64,000 bases of DNA from Scalesia atractyloides (Eukaryota; Streptophyta; Magnoliopsida; Asterales; Asteraceae): positions 34,543,126 through 34,607,125 of the forward strand of contig CAMTDV010000017.1 of assembly GCA_947069175.1 (NCBI GenBank), given 5' to 3'. Below are positions 11,022 to 23,661 of this stretch, one piece after another. Under the pieces are notes generated by a model. It worked only from the letters and a program-made list of their open reading frames with translations. It was not told the origin of the DNA and did not search any database. The stretch's first letter is position 1. Every line of letters begins with the position of its first letter. Made by a program: the position numbers and the translations under genes.

Positions 11022-13428
11022 TGTCACACCCCAACCAATGGCGGAAACATCGGGATGAGACGAACAAATTGCTCAAAACGTCATAATACTACTTTGCGAC
11101 AATATTTAAGAATTCAAAATTTCATTGATACTAAATTGAGGTTACAAGGGTTCAAAAGGGAAAGTACAACAAGTTCCAAATGACAATACAACATAGAACG
11201 AAATACATTAAGTTAAAAACTAGGTATGTATCTAATCCACCCTAACATGTTTCTTCAACGGCATCAACTTAGTTTCCTGCAACATGTATTAAAATGATAT
11301 ATATCAACAAAAAGTTGGCGAGCATACAAGTTTTGTATATAGCATAATATTGAATAAAATGTTTAACGGCTCATATCCAACATGTATAGCAATATGCAAG
11401 TTACTAATACGCTGAAACGGTGTACTATATGTTCAAACCAAAGTCTAACGCAATCGTGATTACCAAACATTGTTATAAATGGGCATAAATAGTTTACTTA
11501 ACGATACCTCAAGCATACGGGCAGGCGTTACTCCTATAGCGCTATAATTGTTAAGGTAGGCTTGTACGAAGTTAATGAGTTTATTGACACGAAAAGTTTA
11601 CATAGCATACGAGATTAACAAGCATCATATAGTTTCATGTTTAAGCGTGGATATAGTGTGATTAAAATAGTTTCAAGTGATATGTTTTGTATATGATACA
11701 TGTTGCAGCCAAAGTGTTTAAAAGTAAAACGGGATCGAGTATACTCACAATATTGCATATGTTTTCCGATTATCCAATGTGACGAAGTTTTCGAGACTAG
11801 ATGGACGAATGTGTTTGATTTGGAGTTTAAAGGAAGGCTTATTTTCGGGTTTAAGGATTCGGAATTTAAACAACATAAAAATAGACTTATAAAAGTAATC
11901 ATCTTATACACTTGCTCTTGACACTATTGAAACCTCAAAGGTTTAAGTGTGTTTTCATGGATTCAAAGATCCATTAGAATCGTAACAAGTGCATGGTCAT
12001 GGATGATGTAACAAGTTTCTTAACAAGTAACTATTAAGTCATCATTAAGGTTTGTTACTTAGGTATACATAAGTATATATAGAATACATAAAATATAGGT
12101 CAAGTATGAGGTAGGAGATTGAAATCTCCATTTAGGCACCTCTCGTATCATGGATTTCATACATGAGGTAGGAAGAACAAGCTTCCGTTTAGGTACCTCA
12201 AATGTTCACCACTACACTTATGTTATAAACAGAAGGAGGGTCATGAACTTACAAGAAATAAACAACTAATCTGGTGAAAATCATCAAGTAGTGTGTGGAT
12301 TCTTGTTAAGGATAGCCCAAGCTAGTCCAAATATCACACATTCATCAATTGGAAACTACTTGTGGGTGTAAACCCTAATCAAAAACAGAAAGTTTGTGAG
12401 GTTTTAACCCCTAGATTAACATGTCTCGGCCTTGTTTTTAAGCCTAACTAACCATTCGATGGATTATGAGCATTAGGACATAGGTTTGAGATGAGATAAC
12501 TCAAGTTTGAACAAGTTTAACAAAGTTTAAATGAATATCAAGTAAAACAGTCCACTTTGGAGCCTTTTTCTGGACATTCCAGTACTTGGTTTTCTATGGA
12601 AAACCAATGGAAATGATCCTAAGGTTATTCCAAACAAGTAAGAATGGAGTGATTTCATTAAGAATTGAGTGAGTTATGCTCACTTTAGTGAAGAAGGGTG
12701 ATTCTGCTCGAGCTCAAGATTTGCAGCTGATCATGGATGATTTATGAGTGATATGGAGGTGTAGAAAAGTGTGGATGCTTGGAAATCACTTGGGTTTTAT
12801 AAGGGGATGAGTTAGGTTAGGTTGGTGGGTGATTTAATGGTGATTAGAGGCCATTGGGTGGGAGTTGGAAGTGGGATTTCGTGCAAAATCGCGGATGTTT
12901 GAACATTCTGCCAGCCAGACCCCCTTATGGACCGTAAGGAGGAGCCTTGCGGTCCGTAAGGCTTCTCAAAAGCCAAATTTTCATTTTTAATCCTTGAAGT
13001 TAGGTGGTTTGCCCGTCTATTCGATACATTTAAGATGTTAAGTGATTTTGGACCATTTTAGGGTGTGTATAGGCATGTTTTCAAGCATAGATTCTTACGT
13101 ACAAGTAATGTAAGTATAAATAATGTGTTGAAGGTTTTTATAAGTATAAAATGTTGTATAATAAGTGTTGGATATGAAATTTGTTGATTAAAAATAAGCA
13201 CGACATGTAGGTGCGTTAAAATCGGTTAGGTCCACGTACTATCGCATAGTTTCGAATTAGGGTTCCACATGTGTAATTACAAGTATAGTTTGGACATAAT
13301 ATGTATAAATTGAACATAATTGGTATAAAACATGGGTTTCATTATGATCGGTTTCTCGGATTACAAGTTGAAATGATGCCAGTACAAGGTTTCCGAAAAT
13401 GGAAAGATTGAAAAAGCAGGGAGTTACA
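11022..13428 (-). repeat. 5' LTR of the LARD (2.4 kb)
   Basis: On the minus strand it starts TGTAACTCCCTGC (13428) and ends GGTTGGGGTGTGACA (11022). It belongs to the same family as the plus-strand LTR at 36874-39243, which starts TGTAACGCCCTGC and ends GGTTGGGGTGCGACA. A TATA box (minus TATAAAA) lies near 12795-12801. Two palindromic copies around TGGACCGTAAGG and GCGGTCCGTAAGG are at 12924-12961, upstream of the TATA box in transcription order. No gene is present. Confidence 0.87.
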
Positions 13429-13664
13429 TTATGTGTGTAGTTTGGTTTAGGTGATTTTCATTTTTATAAATTTAAAACTTTTGTAATTGATACATTTTAT
13501 ATAACCAAAGTCATGTTGACTAAACCCTAAACCCTCAGCCGCTGCCCGAAACCCACAATGACCATCCGACTAGACATCTTTTATTTTTGAATTGCAAGGG
13601 TGAAACTGTTGTGGAATTTGATTTTTAAAATGAAGAACATCTTCAACTGATTCATCCCCCCGGA

Positions 13665-15415
13665 TTAACAGAAACCAATGGTCCTCACGTGGCTCTTTTT
13701 TAGACTCGTCCCATTCCTAACTATGGAGACTTTGCAATAGTATTCGGTATTAAAGAGTCTTGTGACGGTTCGTAAGAGTTGTGGTGTACAAGAAAACACT
13801 CGCGAGCGTCCAACATTCAAGGTCCAACAACAAAGGAGAGAACATGCTATTATACATAGCTCAGTTGGGCCTTCCAAATAAAGCAGGTGCGACCCACAAC
13901 CCATATACAGTTGGCAGCCACATGTTAAACCAAATGTCTGCAACATGGATAGTTTCCGATGAAGTTCGTTGTCTAATAGCTCAAAGGCGTGGATAGAAAC
14001 TTTACGAATTAGATTGCGAAACAAAGGAATCGCCAGGTGGTTTATTCGCTTGGCATTACTTTCTTCCAAACATTTCTTTGTTTGTGTATGTTGTTTTAAT
14101 AACATAATGTCGGCCTTATTGACCAGACTTTCCACAATGCATTTATTTAAATTAAGTTGTCTTTTTAATTCAGCATGCGCGCTCTCAGCTCTATTTGTCG
14201 TAGTTTGGTGAAAGTTGATTCTTCAATTGGTCCATGCGGATACAAATTTCTCTCGGGATGTCTTTAACCAGTTTTCATACAGGTAATCAAAATCATCTGA
14301 TAATATAAAACATAATCAAATTATGTATCTATTCAAATGAATGTATAAAATTAAAACAAAACTTATGTTCACGTTGGTCTCTGACAAGGTGTCTATGAAG
14401 GTTGGAGAGGATATAGTCGTATATTGCCTCGGTCAGAGAATCACACGATGTCGATCATGAACGAGTAAATTGCTGCCATTCCGGTTGAGTAAAGGAATTC
14501 TTGCAGTGTTTTACAATATTCTGTAAAATGTGGAACCTTCAAAGGTATATGTGTGTGTGTTTAGGGATATTTTGTCACATGGAGTTATTAGGGCTTTGTA
14601 TTTGTCCGTAAGAATTACATGCCGCTCCATACACTTGTGCAACATAGACCTAATCCTTTCTAGGACCCAGATGTACGTTACTTCCTGCTCATTTGAAAGA
14701 AATGCATGCGCAACACAAAAGGTCTGGTTTGTCGACGTCATACCCACAACTTGCAAAAAAAAAAGATTGTACATGTTAGTTTTGTAGGTCGCATCGATCA
14801 TTAGCACAAGCGAGAATTCCTACCACATTTCTAAGGACAACTTATGACAAAAAAATATTCTCAACGGCGTTGGTGGAGGGATCCTCCTGCATGTAATAGC
14901 TCATCTGTTTCTCCTGGAGGATTTGTTCTAGTCTCTGCATGGGAGACGTTTTTTTATCGAACTTTAGGGCCCTATTCTTTTGGCGAGAGTTGTGTATGTC
15001 CTTCGGAACATACTTGTTTTCAGGGTTCTATTCGATTATGGCTTTCCAGATTTTACGAGGACTCTATGTCTTGATCCGTCAGCTCTTGCACCAATCTAAA
15101 GTCATTACGAGTGAGTCTCCTTGCATACGCGTAACCATCCAGATGTTAAGCAGGGTCATGGTTATGTTTTGTGTTATGATTCTTGTTCAGCTTATCTATC
15201 CGCCAAGTACCATGCCTTTCTTCGAGAAACTCTATCACCAAAAAAAGGCATCCACATTTTTTACTGCCAGTTTTCCTAACCATGGCCTTACTCTCATGCT
15301 CGTCGCTATGGCAACATTGCGGCCATGTCCTGTGTTTCTTAGACCGTCTAGTAACAACAACTAACAGTTATCTAAACCCCTTTGTTTTACCCAAACTTCC
15401 AACTCATCCCAGGAC
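13665..15415 (-). pseudogene. FAR1-related / MULE transposase-like pseudogene
   Basis: Reading the minus strand from about 15415 there is a start-like MSWDELEVWVKQRGF, then a FAR1-type DNA-binding domain (KTGSKKCGC, FLEERHGTWRIDKLNKNHN, then HNHDPA, a stop codon, HLDGYAYARRLTRNDFRLVQ). A MULE transposase core follows at 14807-14560 (MLMIDATYKTNMYNLFFLQ, VTYIWVLERIR, HVILTDKYKALI). Then come SLTEAIYDYILSNLHRHLVR near 14400, TTTNRAESAHAELKRQL near 14190, and the tail ELHRKLSMLQTFGLTCGCQL with the start of a SWIM-like segment. FAR1-related proteins descend from Mutator-type transposases and are either transcription factors or still transposon-borne. In-frame stops and frame changes across the gene, and the lack of introns, show it is dead. 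I found no terminal inverted repeats around it. Confidence 0.85.
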
Positions 15416-15419
15416 ATAA

Positions 15420-16690
15420 AATCCTAAACAACATAAATGAAAAATATATAACATTTACAGTAATATTTAAACAACATAAATGAAAAATATATGACCTATT
15501 AATATGACCCATAAAACAATTTCTGCTTAGAATGAGAATTCTAATATTATTAATACAACCTAAAAAGTAACTTTAAGAAAGGAAAGATTATAATATTGAT
15601 ACTTGAAAAGGAATACATTTTTTATGAAAGTATAAAGGAAATAATTATTTCATTTTGAAACAATCATAAAATACTATCACTTTTAATTTTATTTATAATA
15701 TTACATTGTAATTTATTATTGACATTTTAATATATTAAATGTATGTTGACATTTAATTATTATTTTACAGTACATTTTATTGATTTAATTTTTTATTTAT
15801 TATTTACAGTGACATTAAATAACACAGAACTAGTACTACTTTTAAACAGGACATTAAAGAGTAGTTACATTTATCATGTTACTTGAGCATGTAATGGTAG
15901 TATTTTGAGCATCTCTTGTACGTTATCTTGTTCACTTTGTGATCATATTCATATACTTGTTATGTTAAGATTGGATATGAAAAAGAAAATATAAAGCATT
16001 TATTCTCTTAAAGATACTTTGTTCACGAATATCATCATGGTATCAAAGCAAACACTTCTACCATTGACAGATCAACATTCAAATTTCTTTTTATTTTTAC
16101 TTTTTTTCATTTTGTTTTTTCTCTTCTTTTGATTCTCAGAAAATATGGTAGCAAAATCAGACAGTGACAAGACTACAAAACACTCACAATGATTCTCAAC
16201 TCTAGCAACATCACACAAGTTTTGTTTTAGACAAGTTGAACAATGACATCTACCTAAATCAGAAAAAAAAAAAACTGGAATAAAATTTAAAAATATCCTA
16301 TTAACCCATCTAGGTTCTTACATATACAACCTAGTAAATTTGTACCATCCATCTGGAAGAAGCCTCTTTGTCCCCGGGGATAGTTGTAAGTTTTGCTTAA
16401 ATCACATCCTCCCGAGACCCTATCAATAGCTTTGTTGTTTGCGAGATTTACTAGATGCGGTTATTGTTGTAAGCATATCTCACAACTAAGATAAAGCATA
16501 AAGTTAAAAGTGTATATGTGAGAAAAATAAGTCATGTTTCCTTATGTTGATCAGAAACCAAACTGCACATGATACAAACTATTTGTATGCATTGTATTGT
16601 ATATTTATATTTTCCAGCATAGCAAAGAAACACACACCCGTGTTACTAATTTGTTTTGTTACCATTAGACTAGACTAAGGGTTGTCGAAA
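15420..16690. other. AT-rich intergenic DNA, nothing recognised
   Basis: I see no gene, RNA gene or repeat boundary that I can support here. The stretch is A/T-rich with short poly-T and poly-A runs. Confidence 0.5.
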
Positions 16691-16722
16691 CACAATTTAC
16701 GTCCACGAAAATGGTTCACTAA

Positions 16723-19490
16723 CTACACATCTTGCCCAGGCATTGCGAATTGAGTAGCAAAGTTTTCGACTTGTGTGCGTAGATCAACAATGTCTTTGTT
16801 GTTCTCCAGACCATCTTTCAGGATCCCCTTTGCCATCTTACCATGCTCACTCTGGATCGACCTCGCGATTAGAGCAGCTCTAAAGAGAAACCCGCCCATC
16901 GTATCAAAATCCGACTCCAAGCAGCCGCGTGAGGTCATTGCCGGTGTACCTATCAGCACGTATAGATCTTGTCAAGACATCAACTAATAAACAAATTATG
17001 AAAAAACGACAAAGAAAGCAAAATCTTTTACTTACCGATCCTCACACCTCCAGGGACCATAGTCCCATGATCATCAAATATGGGAATCTTGTTGACAGTA
17101 ATGTGACACATCTCGCATACTTTCTCAAAGTTTTTACCGGACAATCCAAAGTTTCTAAGATCCCAAAGTAACAAATGATTGTCGGTCCCTCCTGTGACCA
17201 ACTTGCAGTTTCTTCTGAGTAAAGCCGAGGCCAAAGCTTGAGCATTTTTCTTAACTTGTTGCATATACGCCTTGTACTCAGGTGTAGCCAATTGTTTTAA
17301 GGCAATTGCAAGGGCTGCAATATGATTGTTATGTGGTCCGCCCTGAAGCGCAGAACATACAGCAAAATTTATCTTTTCTTCAAAGTCATACTTGTCACTA
17401 CCATCACCTTGATTCAAAGGCATGCCTCGTTTTGTCGGCTTATACCCCTTCCTGTAGAAAATAATACCTCCTCGAGGACCACGTAGACTTTTATGTGTAG
17501 TCGAAGTTACAATGTCACAGAATTCAAATGGGCTTGCACATTCCTGCAAAAGAACAGTCACTAAATTATTAACAGGATGTTTTGCATCGCATTTTGTAAG
17601 TAATTCCATGGTATGAAGTAATCAAAATTAGATAATCAAATGAGTGTTTGACTAATTCTAATTCTGTTTATTTAAGGACTTAACACCGAAATTATCGGTC
17701 AATCTGCATGCAGCTACTGCTAAACTAACTATTTGATCCCTTAAAATCAATATGCAACTTGAAGATGCAATAAACAGACCCTAACAAAACAAAACAATAT
17801 TACATAACAACAAATCAACACAAAATCATTTAAGGGGTGTTTAGCACCGCGTTTCGAAAGTGATTCCATGCATCGTTGTCAATAGCGATCGCCATAGTGC
17901 GCTACATAGCGTATAGGTCTAGTGTCGCTATTAGGGTTGTAGCGATGGATAACGAGAGTAGCGACACTTTCTTTTTATTATTATTTTTTTTGTTTTCTTA
18001 AATATAAATAGCAATTAAATATAGCTATAAAATAGCTGGTTTTAGGTTTTTGTTAAATATATATGTAAAATAGCATATATACTAGGGTATTTTGATATAA
18101 TATACATATAAAATTTAAAAAAAATTCCAGTGTATCGCTATTTATAAAATAGCCGCCCACTATTTATCGCTATTCGCTATGTAGCATATAGGTACCTAAT
18201 CGCGGTTTGTCACTATTCGCCATTAACAATCAAATTCAGATAATCAGGTGAGTGTTTGACCAATTCTGGTTATTTAAGGACTTAACACCTAAATAATGAA
18301 CCCAATATGCATGCAGATACTGCTAAAACTATCTATTTGACCCCTAAATAAACAGAATACAACTTCAAAATGCAATAAACAGAATTATACTAACAATAAA
18401 TTAAAACAATCAGAGTAATCAAAACAATTTATCAAGACAATTCAATTCACCTTAGCAGCAATGAGACCACTAATCTGAGCCATATCACACATCAAAACCG
18501 CGCCACATTTATCAGCAATCTGTCTAAACTTAGCATAATCCCACTCTCTAGGATACGCACTCCCACCGCAAACAAGTATCTTTGGATGAAAATCCATCAC
18601 TCTCTCCTCAACCTTTTCAAAATCCACAACACCCGTCTTCGGATCAACCTTATACGAAAAACTCTCAAAGAAAATCGAAGCCCCCGACACTTTCTTCCCA
18701 TTCGGCGTATAATACCCATGACTAGTATGCCCACCCGAAGGCGTATCCAACCCCATTATCCTATCACCAGGTGATAACAACCCAGTGTAAACCGCAAAAT
18801 TCGCAGACGTACAAGAATACGGCTGCACATTCACCCCCCAACTGTTACTATCAAGCTCGAACGCTCATAACGCGCGTTGGCAGCAGAGCCATTCGATCTC
18901 ATCGATGTGTTTGTTCCCAGTGTAATATCTTCCACCAGGCATGCCTTCAGAATACTTGTTAGTTAAATGACTACCTAAAGCCTCCATAACTGCTTTGGAT
19001 ACATAATTCTCTGAAGCGATGAGTTCGATACCTTTGTACTGCCTTTGTTTCTCTTTCTCTAGCATTTCGAAGATATCCGGATCAGCCGAGTGGATCGGCT
19101 GGTTTCCCCAAGCTCGAACCGCTTGTTGTCGCGATTGGAGAGTGGTTACTTGGTCTATGTGACGTCGTTTTGATGATGTCGACGAACAGGATGATTCAAT
19201 TGCACCTCCGTTGCTGTTACCGTTACTGTTGTTTTCGTCTCTGTGTCTTTTGAGATGCATTTGATGTCCCAAAAAAAAGAAAGTTTTCTTCTTCATCATC
19301 ATCTTCTTCTTGTTCTTCATGGGTTACAATATTCGTGTGTTGTTCGATGAAACCGAGGTTGTTGGTGTCGGTTTCGGGTGTGGTTTGGAACGGATGAAAG
19401 GATATGGCGGGAATTGGTATGGAAATTTGAGTCAGTTTGGAAGGAAAATGTGATGTTTGAACGGGGAGTGCGTGACATATTATTGAAATT
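16723..19490 (-). pseudogene. Serine hydroxymethyltransferase, SHMT6/7-like, with two lesions
   Basis: SHMT interconverts serine and glycine using PLP and tetrahydrofolate. Minus-strand exons with GT-AG borders are about 19490-18451, 17543-17036 and 16949-16723. The protein shows WGNQPIHSADPDIFEMLEKE, GIELIASENYVSKAVMEALG, WGVNVQPYSCTSANFAVYTG, the PLP-lysine motif STTHKSLRGPRGG, and the end FAMPGQDV. An N-terminal extension with LGHQMHLKRHRD and an acidic run before it fits the SHMT6/7 subgroup, which includes Arabidopsis nuclear SHMT7. Two lesions are seen. An A8 run at 19271-19278 puts the acidic run (EEQEEDDDEEENFLF) one base out of frame with LGHQM. A TGA at 18865-18867 lies just after LCCQRAL. 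Splice sites and the rest are intact, so this is either a young pseudogene or a gene with assembly errors. The true start codon is not clear. Confidence 0.88.
17565..18400. repeat. Duplicated segment inside SHMT intron 1
   Basis: The intron at 17544-18450 holds two diverged copies of one stretch, about 17630-17780 and 18237-18385. They share GAGTGTTTGAC, TTATTTAAGGACTTAACACC and ATGCATGCAG-like words. Between them (about 17870-18235) lies a block full of TAGCG and CGCTA words (AGCGATCGCC, GTGCGCTACATAGCG, GTAGCGATGG, ending TCGCTATTCGCTATG), with inverted-repeat character. It looks like an inserted element with duplication of its flanks. Confidence 0.55.
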
Positions 19491-19739
19491 TGGAGCAGAT
19501 ATGATGAGGCAATATATGAAATAGTTTCTAGAAATGAATATGGGTTGTTTAGCTGTGATGAGTGTATGTTGAAAGAGGTTAGGAGAATGATAATGGAGGA
19601 TGAGATGGAATGTTGGGGATTGAGGAAGACAAAGTGGAAAGGGGGATGTACCTGGACATTTTAAGGTTGTTGATGTTACTGGATTTGAGTGACATACAGT
19701 TTTAGATATTTGTAACTGGACTAGATTCATAAAAGTCAA

Positions 19740-20160
19740 CGTCTATATGAGTTAGGTTATTACTTATTATTATATTCATTGTATTTAAATATTATAGTAC
19801 GCAACTACAATTTATTTACTATAAAACAAATTGCAATGTTATTATAATTATAATATAATATTTTAATTTCAATTTCAATTTTTATCTCAACCAGTTATTT
19901 TTTTCTCTAATGATATATGGCTATGTTTAGTCTGTTTTTTCTATCGTAGTCTAAATCGAGTGTTGGTGCGATATCAAAACCGTGACGAACGAAACCGATA
20001 ATGGCCGTTTTTTATATAATCAAAACCGGCATCGGTAATTATTTTTATGTTTTCTGATTGATATAACACAAATTTATCTTTTGGATTACATCAAACAACT
20101 TTTGTTTAATTAAACCATTGTAAATAAATTTTTTTTCGTATTGTACGAGTTGTGTTTAGT
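19740..20160. other. AT-rich intergenic DNA, nothing recognised
   Basis: No gene or structured repeat could be supported between the SHMT 5' region and the LINE remnant. Confidence 0.5.
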
Positions 20161-20164
20161 TAGG

Positions 20165-20450
20165 CTAGATTTTTTTAAGGCAAACTTTATTAGAAGCACG
20201 CCAACTTTGAAAACCAAGGCAACAAAAACACACAAACAATTTACATAATTATATATTTACACCAATCAGACGAAGCAATGGACTTTTTAAACCTACTTTT
20301 AAACCACAAAAACCACAACGCTTTAATTTTGCCAAAAATATCTTCAATCTTAGCCTACTTACCGGCTAACCTTAGCTCATTCCTAGCCCTCCAAATACTT
20401 CAACACGTGATAAGATGATGCCATGGAACGCCAATTTTTCTCCGACTAAC
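20165..20450 (-). pseudogene. LINE reverse-transcriptase C-terminal remnant
   Basis: The minus strand reads SIWRARNELRLAGK, stop, AKIEDIFGKIKALWFLWFKS, then RFKKSIASSDWCKY. This is the characteristic end of plant L1-type LINE proteins, after the zf-RVT domain. A second stop lies just before SIWRARN. Only about 90 codons remain. The original element would have coded for endonuclease and reverse transcriptase upstream, and nothing of these is seen to the right. Confidence 0.75.
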
Positions 20451-20904
20451 ATTCTCATATATTTATTTATTTAGTTGATATTGCTTCATTGGCTTAACAT
20501 GTGGTTGTGAGAAATTTACCATCCCAGCCCGAAAATTAAATATTTGCTTGTGATAAATTTGGTCATCGGAAAAAGTGAACTCATAAAAAAAATATTGGGT
20601 GTTGCACTATTTAAGGATCATAGGAAAGGGTTTGAGTGAGCTTTTTTCTTTCCGTGATCGCAATCTCGTGGTTGCTTGGTTAGTGATAATGTTCATTTTC
20701 ATTCCATCATCACTCAATCGGGGTTGGGGTACATGCGATCCATAGGAGTTAGCCCACATCACTCTTCAGTTAAGCCCAATAAGTCATAAGAAATCTCTTG
20801 GACCTTACGGTGTTACTCTTAGACGACTTTTATTTTATATTAATCTAATATATAATATATAAATAATTTTATACAATTGGCCTTAACAGACGTTGCATAC
20901 GAGA

Positions 20905-21140
20905 TGAAATATAACATGCGGTTTTAGATTACAACATGCGGATGCAATCATGGTTGATATTTGTACATGTGCTTTTAGGTTCATGCAACATGCGGTTTTA
21001 GGTTCATACAACATGCGATTTTATGGCCACCTTATGTTTTATAAACATGCGGTCATGATGGTTATAATTACATGCGGATTTATAGGTTTTATAACATGCG
21101 GGTTTTTGTTTTCGCAGATTATAACATGTGAAACTCACAT
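20905..21140 (+). repeat. Degenerate ACATGCGG tandem repeat
   Basis: The word ACATGCGG recurs about eight times, mostly followed by TTTTAG or ATTTTAT and GTTCAT or GATTA, at irregular spacing of 15-40 bases. No coding function is supported. Confidence 0.7.
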
Positions 21141-21353
21141 CGCGTACGCATCATACGTTAAGGTCAATTATAGAATACACTTTCTCTAGTTATATATACA
21201 TATACAATACTAGATATAAAAAAAAGTTAAATAGCACACGGGCCAGTCCGGCCCAGCCATATCCAGTTTTATATGACGGCTCTAGATATAAAATGTAGAC
21301 TAAGTTGTTCGCTACGGGTGAAATTAAATCAGTGATTAGTTTATTTTAAGGGT

Positions 21354-21540
21354 AAAAAATCCATGACCAAGACACTGATTTGTTTTAATCAATTATAAAA
21401 ATTATAAAAAGAAAAAAAAACCGTGACAAGGGTAAAAAAACCATGACTAAGACACTTGTTTGTTTTAATCAATTATAAAAAAATAAAAATAAAAAACCAT
21501 GACTAGGACACTGATTTGTTTTAATCAATTGTAAAGGTGT
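21354..21540 (+). repeat. Three tandem units with CCATGACTAAGACACTGATT
   Basis: Three units share the order CATGAC(C/T)A(A/G)GACACT, then TTGTTTTAATCAATT, then an A-rich tail, at about 21360, 21440 and 21495. The A-rich parts differ in length. Nothing coding is seen. Confidence 0.75.
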
Positions 21541-22974
21541 GTATGTATAATGGATATACTTTTCAGAATTATCACAAAATCATATTCATATATCAACAAA
21601 AAGGAAAACTCACGAGCAGTGGCGGACTAAGGATTTTTTTTCTGAGGGGTGCGGAAAATTTTTAAAGATTTTAGACCCATAGCTATATAAAAAAAATTGG
21701 TTCATAGCGGGTCGGATCGGGTCAGGTCATGTAAAACAAGTAAACATAAACAAACAAAGTTTCAGGTTCGGATCGGGTCGGGTCATGTAAAACAAGTAAA
21801 CATAAACAAACAAAGTTTCATAGCAGGTCAGGTCGGTTCAATTTCAATTTTCAAACACTCAAACCTTAGTTCCTAACTTCCTATCATATTAACAACAAAG
21901 TTTCAAGTAAAACAAGTAAACATCATAAAAAACCATCATAAGTAAGTAACCTAACAACAAAAGGCATCAAAGTTCAAAAAACATACCTTGGTCTTTAATT
22001 ATAAGAATCCGGCAAAAAGTGGTCCAACCCCTTTCCTCTTGAGAAATCGCGCCATAACTTCCGTACTCATGGTTTCTTCCTAATCCTATCACATACAAAA
22101 TAAACAAGGATCTTCAAGTGTTTAACCATAACCCATATTCCCTAATTTTCAATTTAAAAAATTGAATTTCAAGCCCTAGTAATTGTTGTTTACCAATCAA
22201 CAATCATATAATCAACAAAACCACCCTACTAAAGACTAGAACAACCCAAAAATACATCAAAACACATAAAATGTAAACCTTTTTAACAAATATATATATA
22301 TATCTATCATCTCTTGAAAAAACCACATAAACATCAAAATAACTAAAAACAAATCAAGGTATCTTGCGATTCGGTACTGTTATGGCCGGAATTTTTGCGA
22401 TTCCGGCGAGAATTTTTACGATCGGAACTACTTCTTCACATCAACAAGTTATGAATTTCAATTTTTCAAACCCTAAACTAGAATCATATAATAAAAAGAA
22501 ATTAAGAAACAAAATACCCATCCTATAAAGACTAGAACAACCCCAAAAATACCTCAAAACACATAAAAGTTCAAACTTTTTTAACCCTTCTTCCTGTTAT
22601 CTCTTGAGTCTTGAACAAAATTACATAAACTAAACATTAAAATAACCAAAAACAAACCATGTACATGTCTTACATTTGCTATTAGAAGAAGAAGGTGGCC
22701 GGAATTTTGCTGCTGATGTCGGAATTTCGAATGAGGGTGGGGCTGGCAGTCGAACAGTCGACGTTCTGCAGTCATGGGAGCGACAGATGAGGGCGGGAGT
22801 TGGGAATTTTGTGTAGTGGACTGATATTGTGGGTTAGTTAAAGTTGTATTGGGTTGGGCTTTAATTGATAATAACTTGGGCTTAATGGGCTAAATTGAAT
22901 ACAAGTTTGTTTAATGAATAGTGGGCTAACTTGTTCACAATATTAGAGATGGGCAAAATCGGGTATTATTATTA

Positions 22975-23345
22975 CCCGGAACCGGTTCCAACCCGGAACC
23001 GGTTCTACTTGGATGTCATTGGAACCGGGTATGGTGTGGAACCGGGTCCGGTTCCTACCCGGGTTCACAGCCAAGAATATGGAACCGTGTAGAACCGGGT
23101 ACGGGTATTATGGAACCGGGTATAGTGTGGAACCGGGTATGGTGTGGAACCGGTTCCTGATAGTGTTCAGAACCGGTTCCTGACAGTAAAAATCTGACTT
23201 TTACTGTTCAGAACCGGTTCTTAACAGTAAAAAACCTGACTTTACTGTGCAGAACCGGTTCCTGACAGTAAAATCTGACTTTACTGTTTAGAACCGGTTC
23301 CTGATAAAATGTTACCGGTGGAACCGGTTCCTGATTAAAAAATCG
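22975..23345. repeat. Left subterminal GGAACCGGTTCC array of inner hAT
   Basis: GAACCGGTT occurs at least eight times. At 23164-23310 the copies are organised as roughly 40-bp tandem units, TTCAGAACCGGTTCCTGACA followed by GTAAAA and CTGACTTTACTG. The right end (25905-26195) has a matching set of at least six copies without the 40-bp unit. Confidence 0.85.
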
Positions 23346-23661
23346 TTTTTTTTTTATATAAACCCCTTCCTACTTACCGGTTCCTGATAAATGTTATTGT
23401 TGGTGTTTTAATAAAGTTTGTGTAACAATAATCGATTAAAATTAAAAACCCCTTCTATTGTGTTTTTTTACATCTATTTTTGGAACGCTACTATTGTGTT
23501 TTTTATGTTTGAATTTTATTATTAGTTACACTGATAAATAAAAATATTAACAATAATCGATTAAAATTAAAAAACAAATTAATCGGTTACAATATATAAA
23601 AAAAATTAACCGGTTACAAAAAAAAAATAAAAAATTACTCAGAACCGGTTCTAGTAAGATT

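Larger units (their letters stand above)
6494..13428 (-). mobile_element. LARD-like non-coding gypsy-derived LTR element
   Basis: The element runs on the minus strand: 5' LTR 11022-13428, primer site complement 11007-11018, interior 6878-11006, polypurine tract about 6879-6894, and truncated 3' LTR 6494-6877. The interior of about 4.1 kb shows no gag, protease, reverse transcriptase or integrase on either strand, only short open frames. Its leader (10390-10470) shares words with the leader of the coding gypsy element at 3200-3350, and its LTR matches the family of the LTR at 36874-39243. Primer site, polypurine tract and LTRs without coding capacity are the definition of a large retrotransposon derivative, which would be mobilised by enzymes of a related intact element. 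Confidence 0.78.

Noticed and set aside
19317..19739. Separate gene upstream of SHMT on the minus strand
   Set aside because: It overlaps the SHMT N-terminal coding region in another frame. Part of it (MSRTPRSNITFSFQ) could be the original start of the SHMT N-terminus before a further frame change, but this is not provable here.
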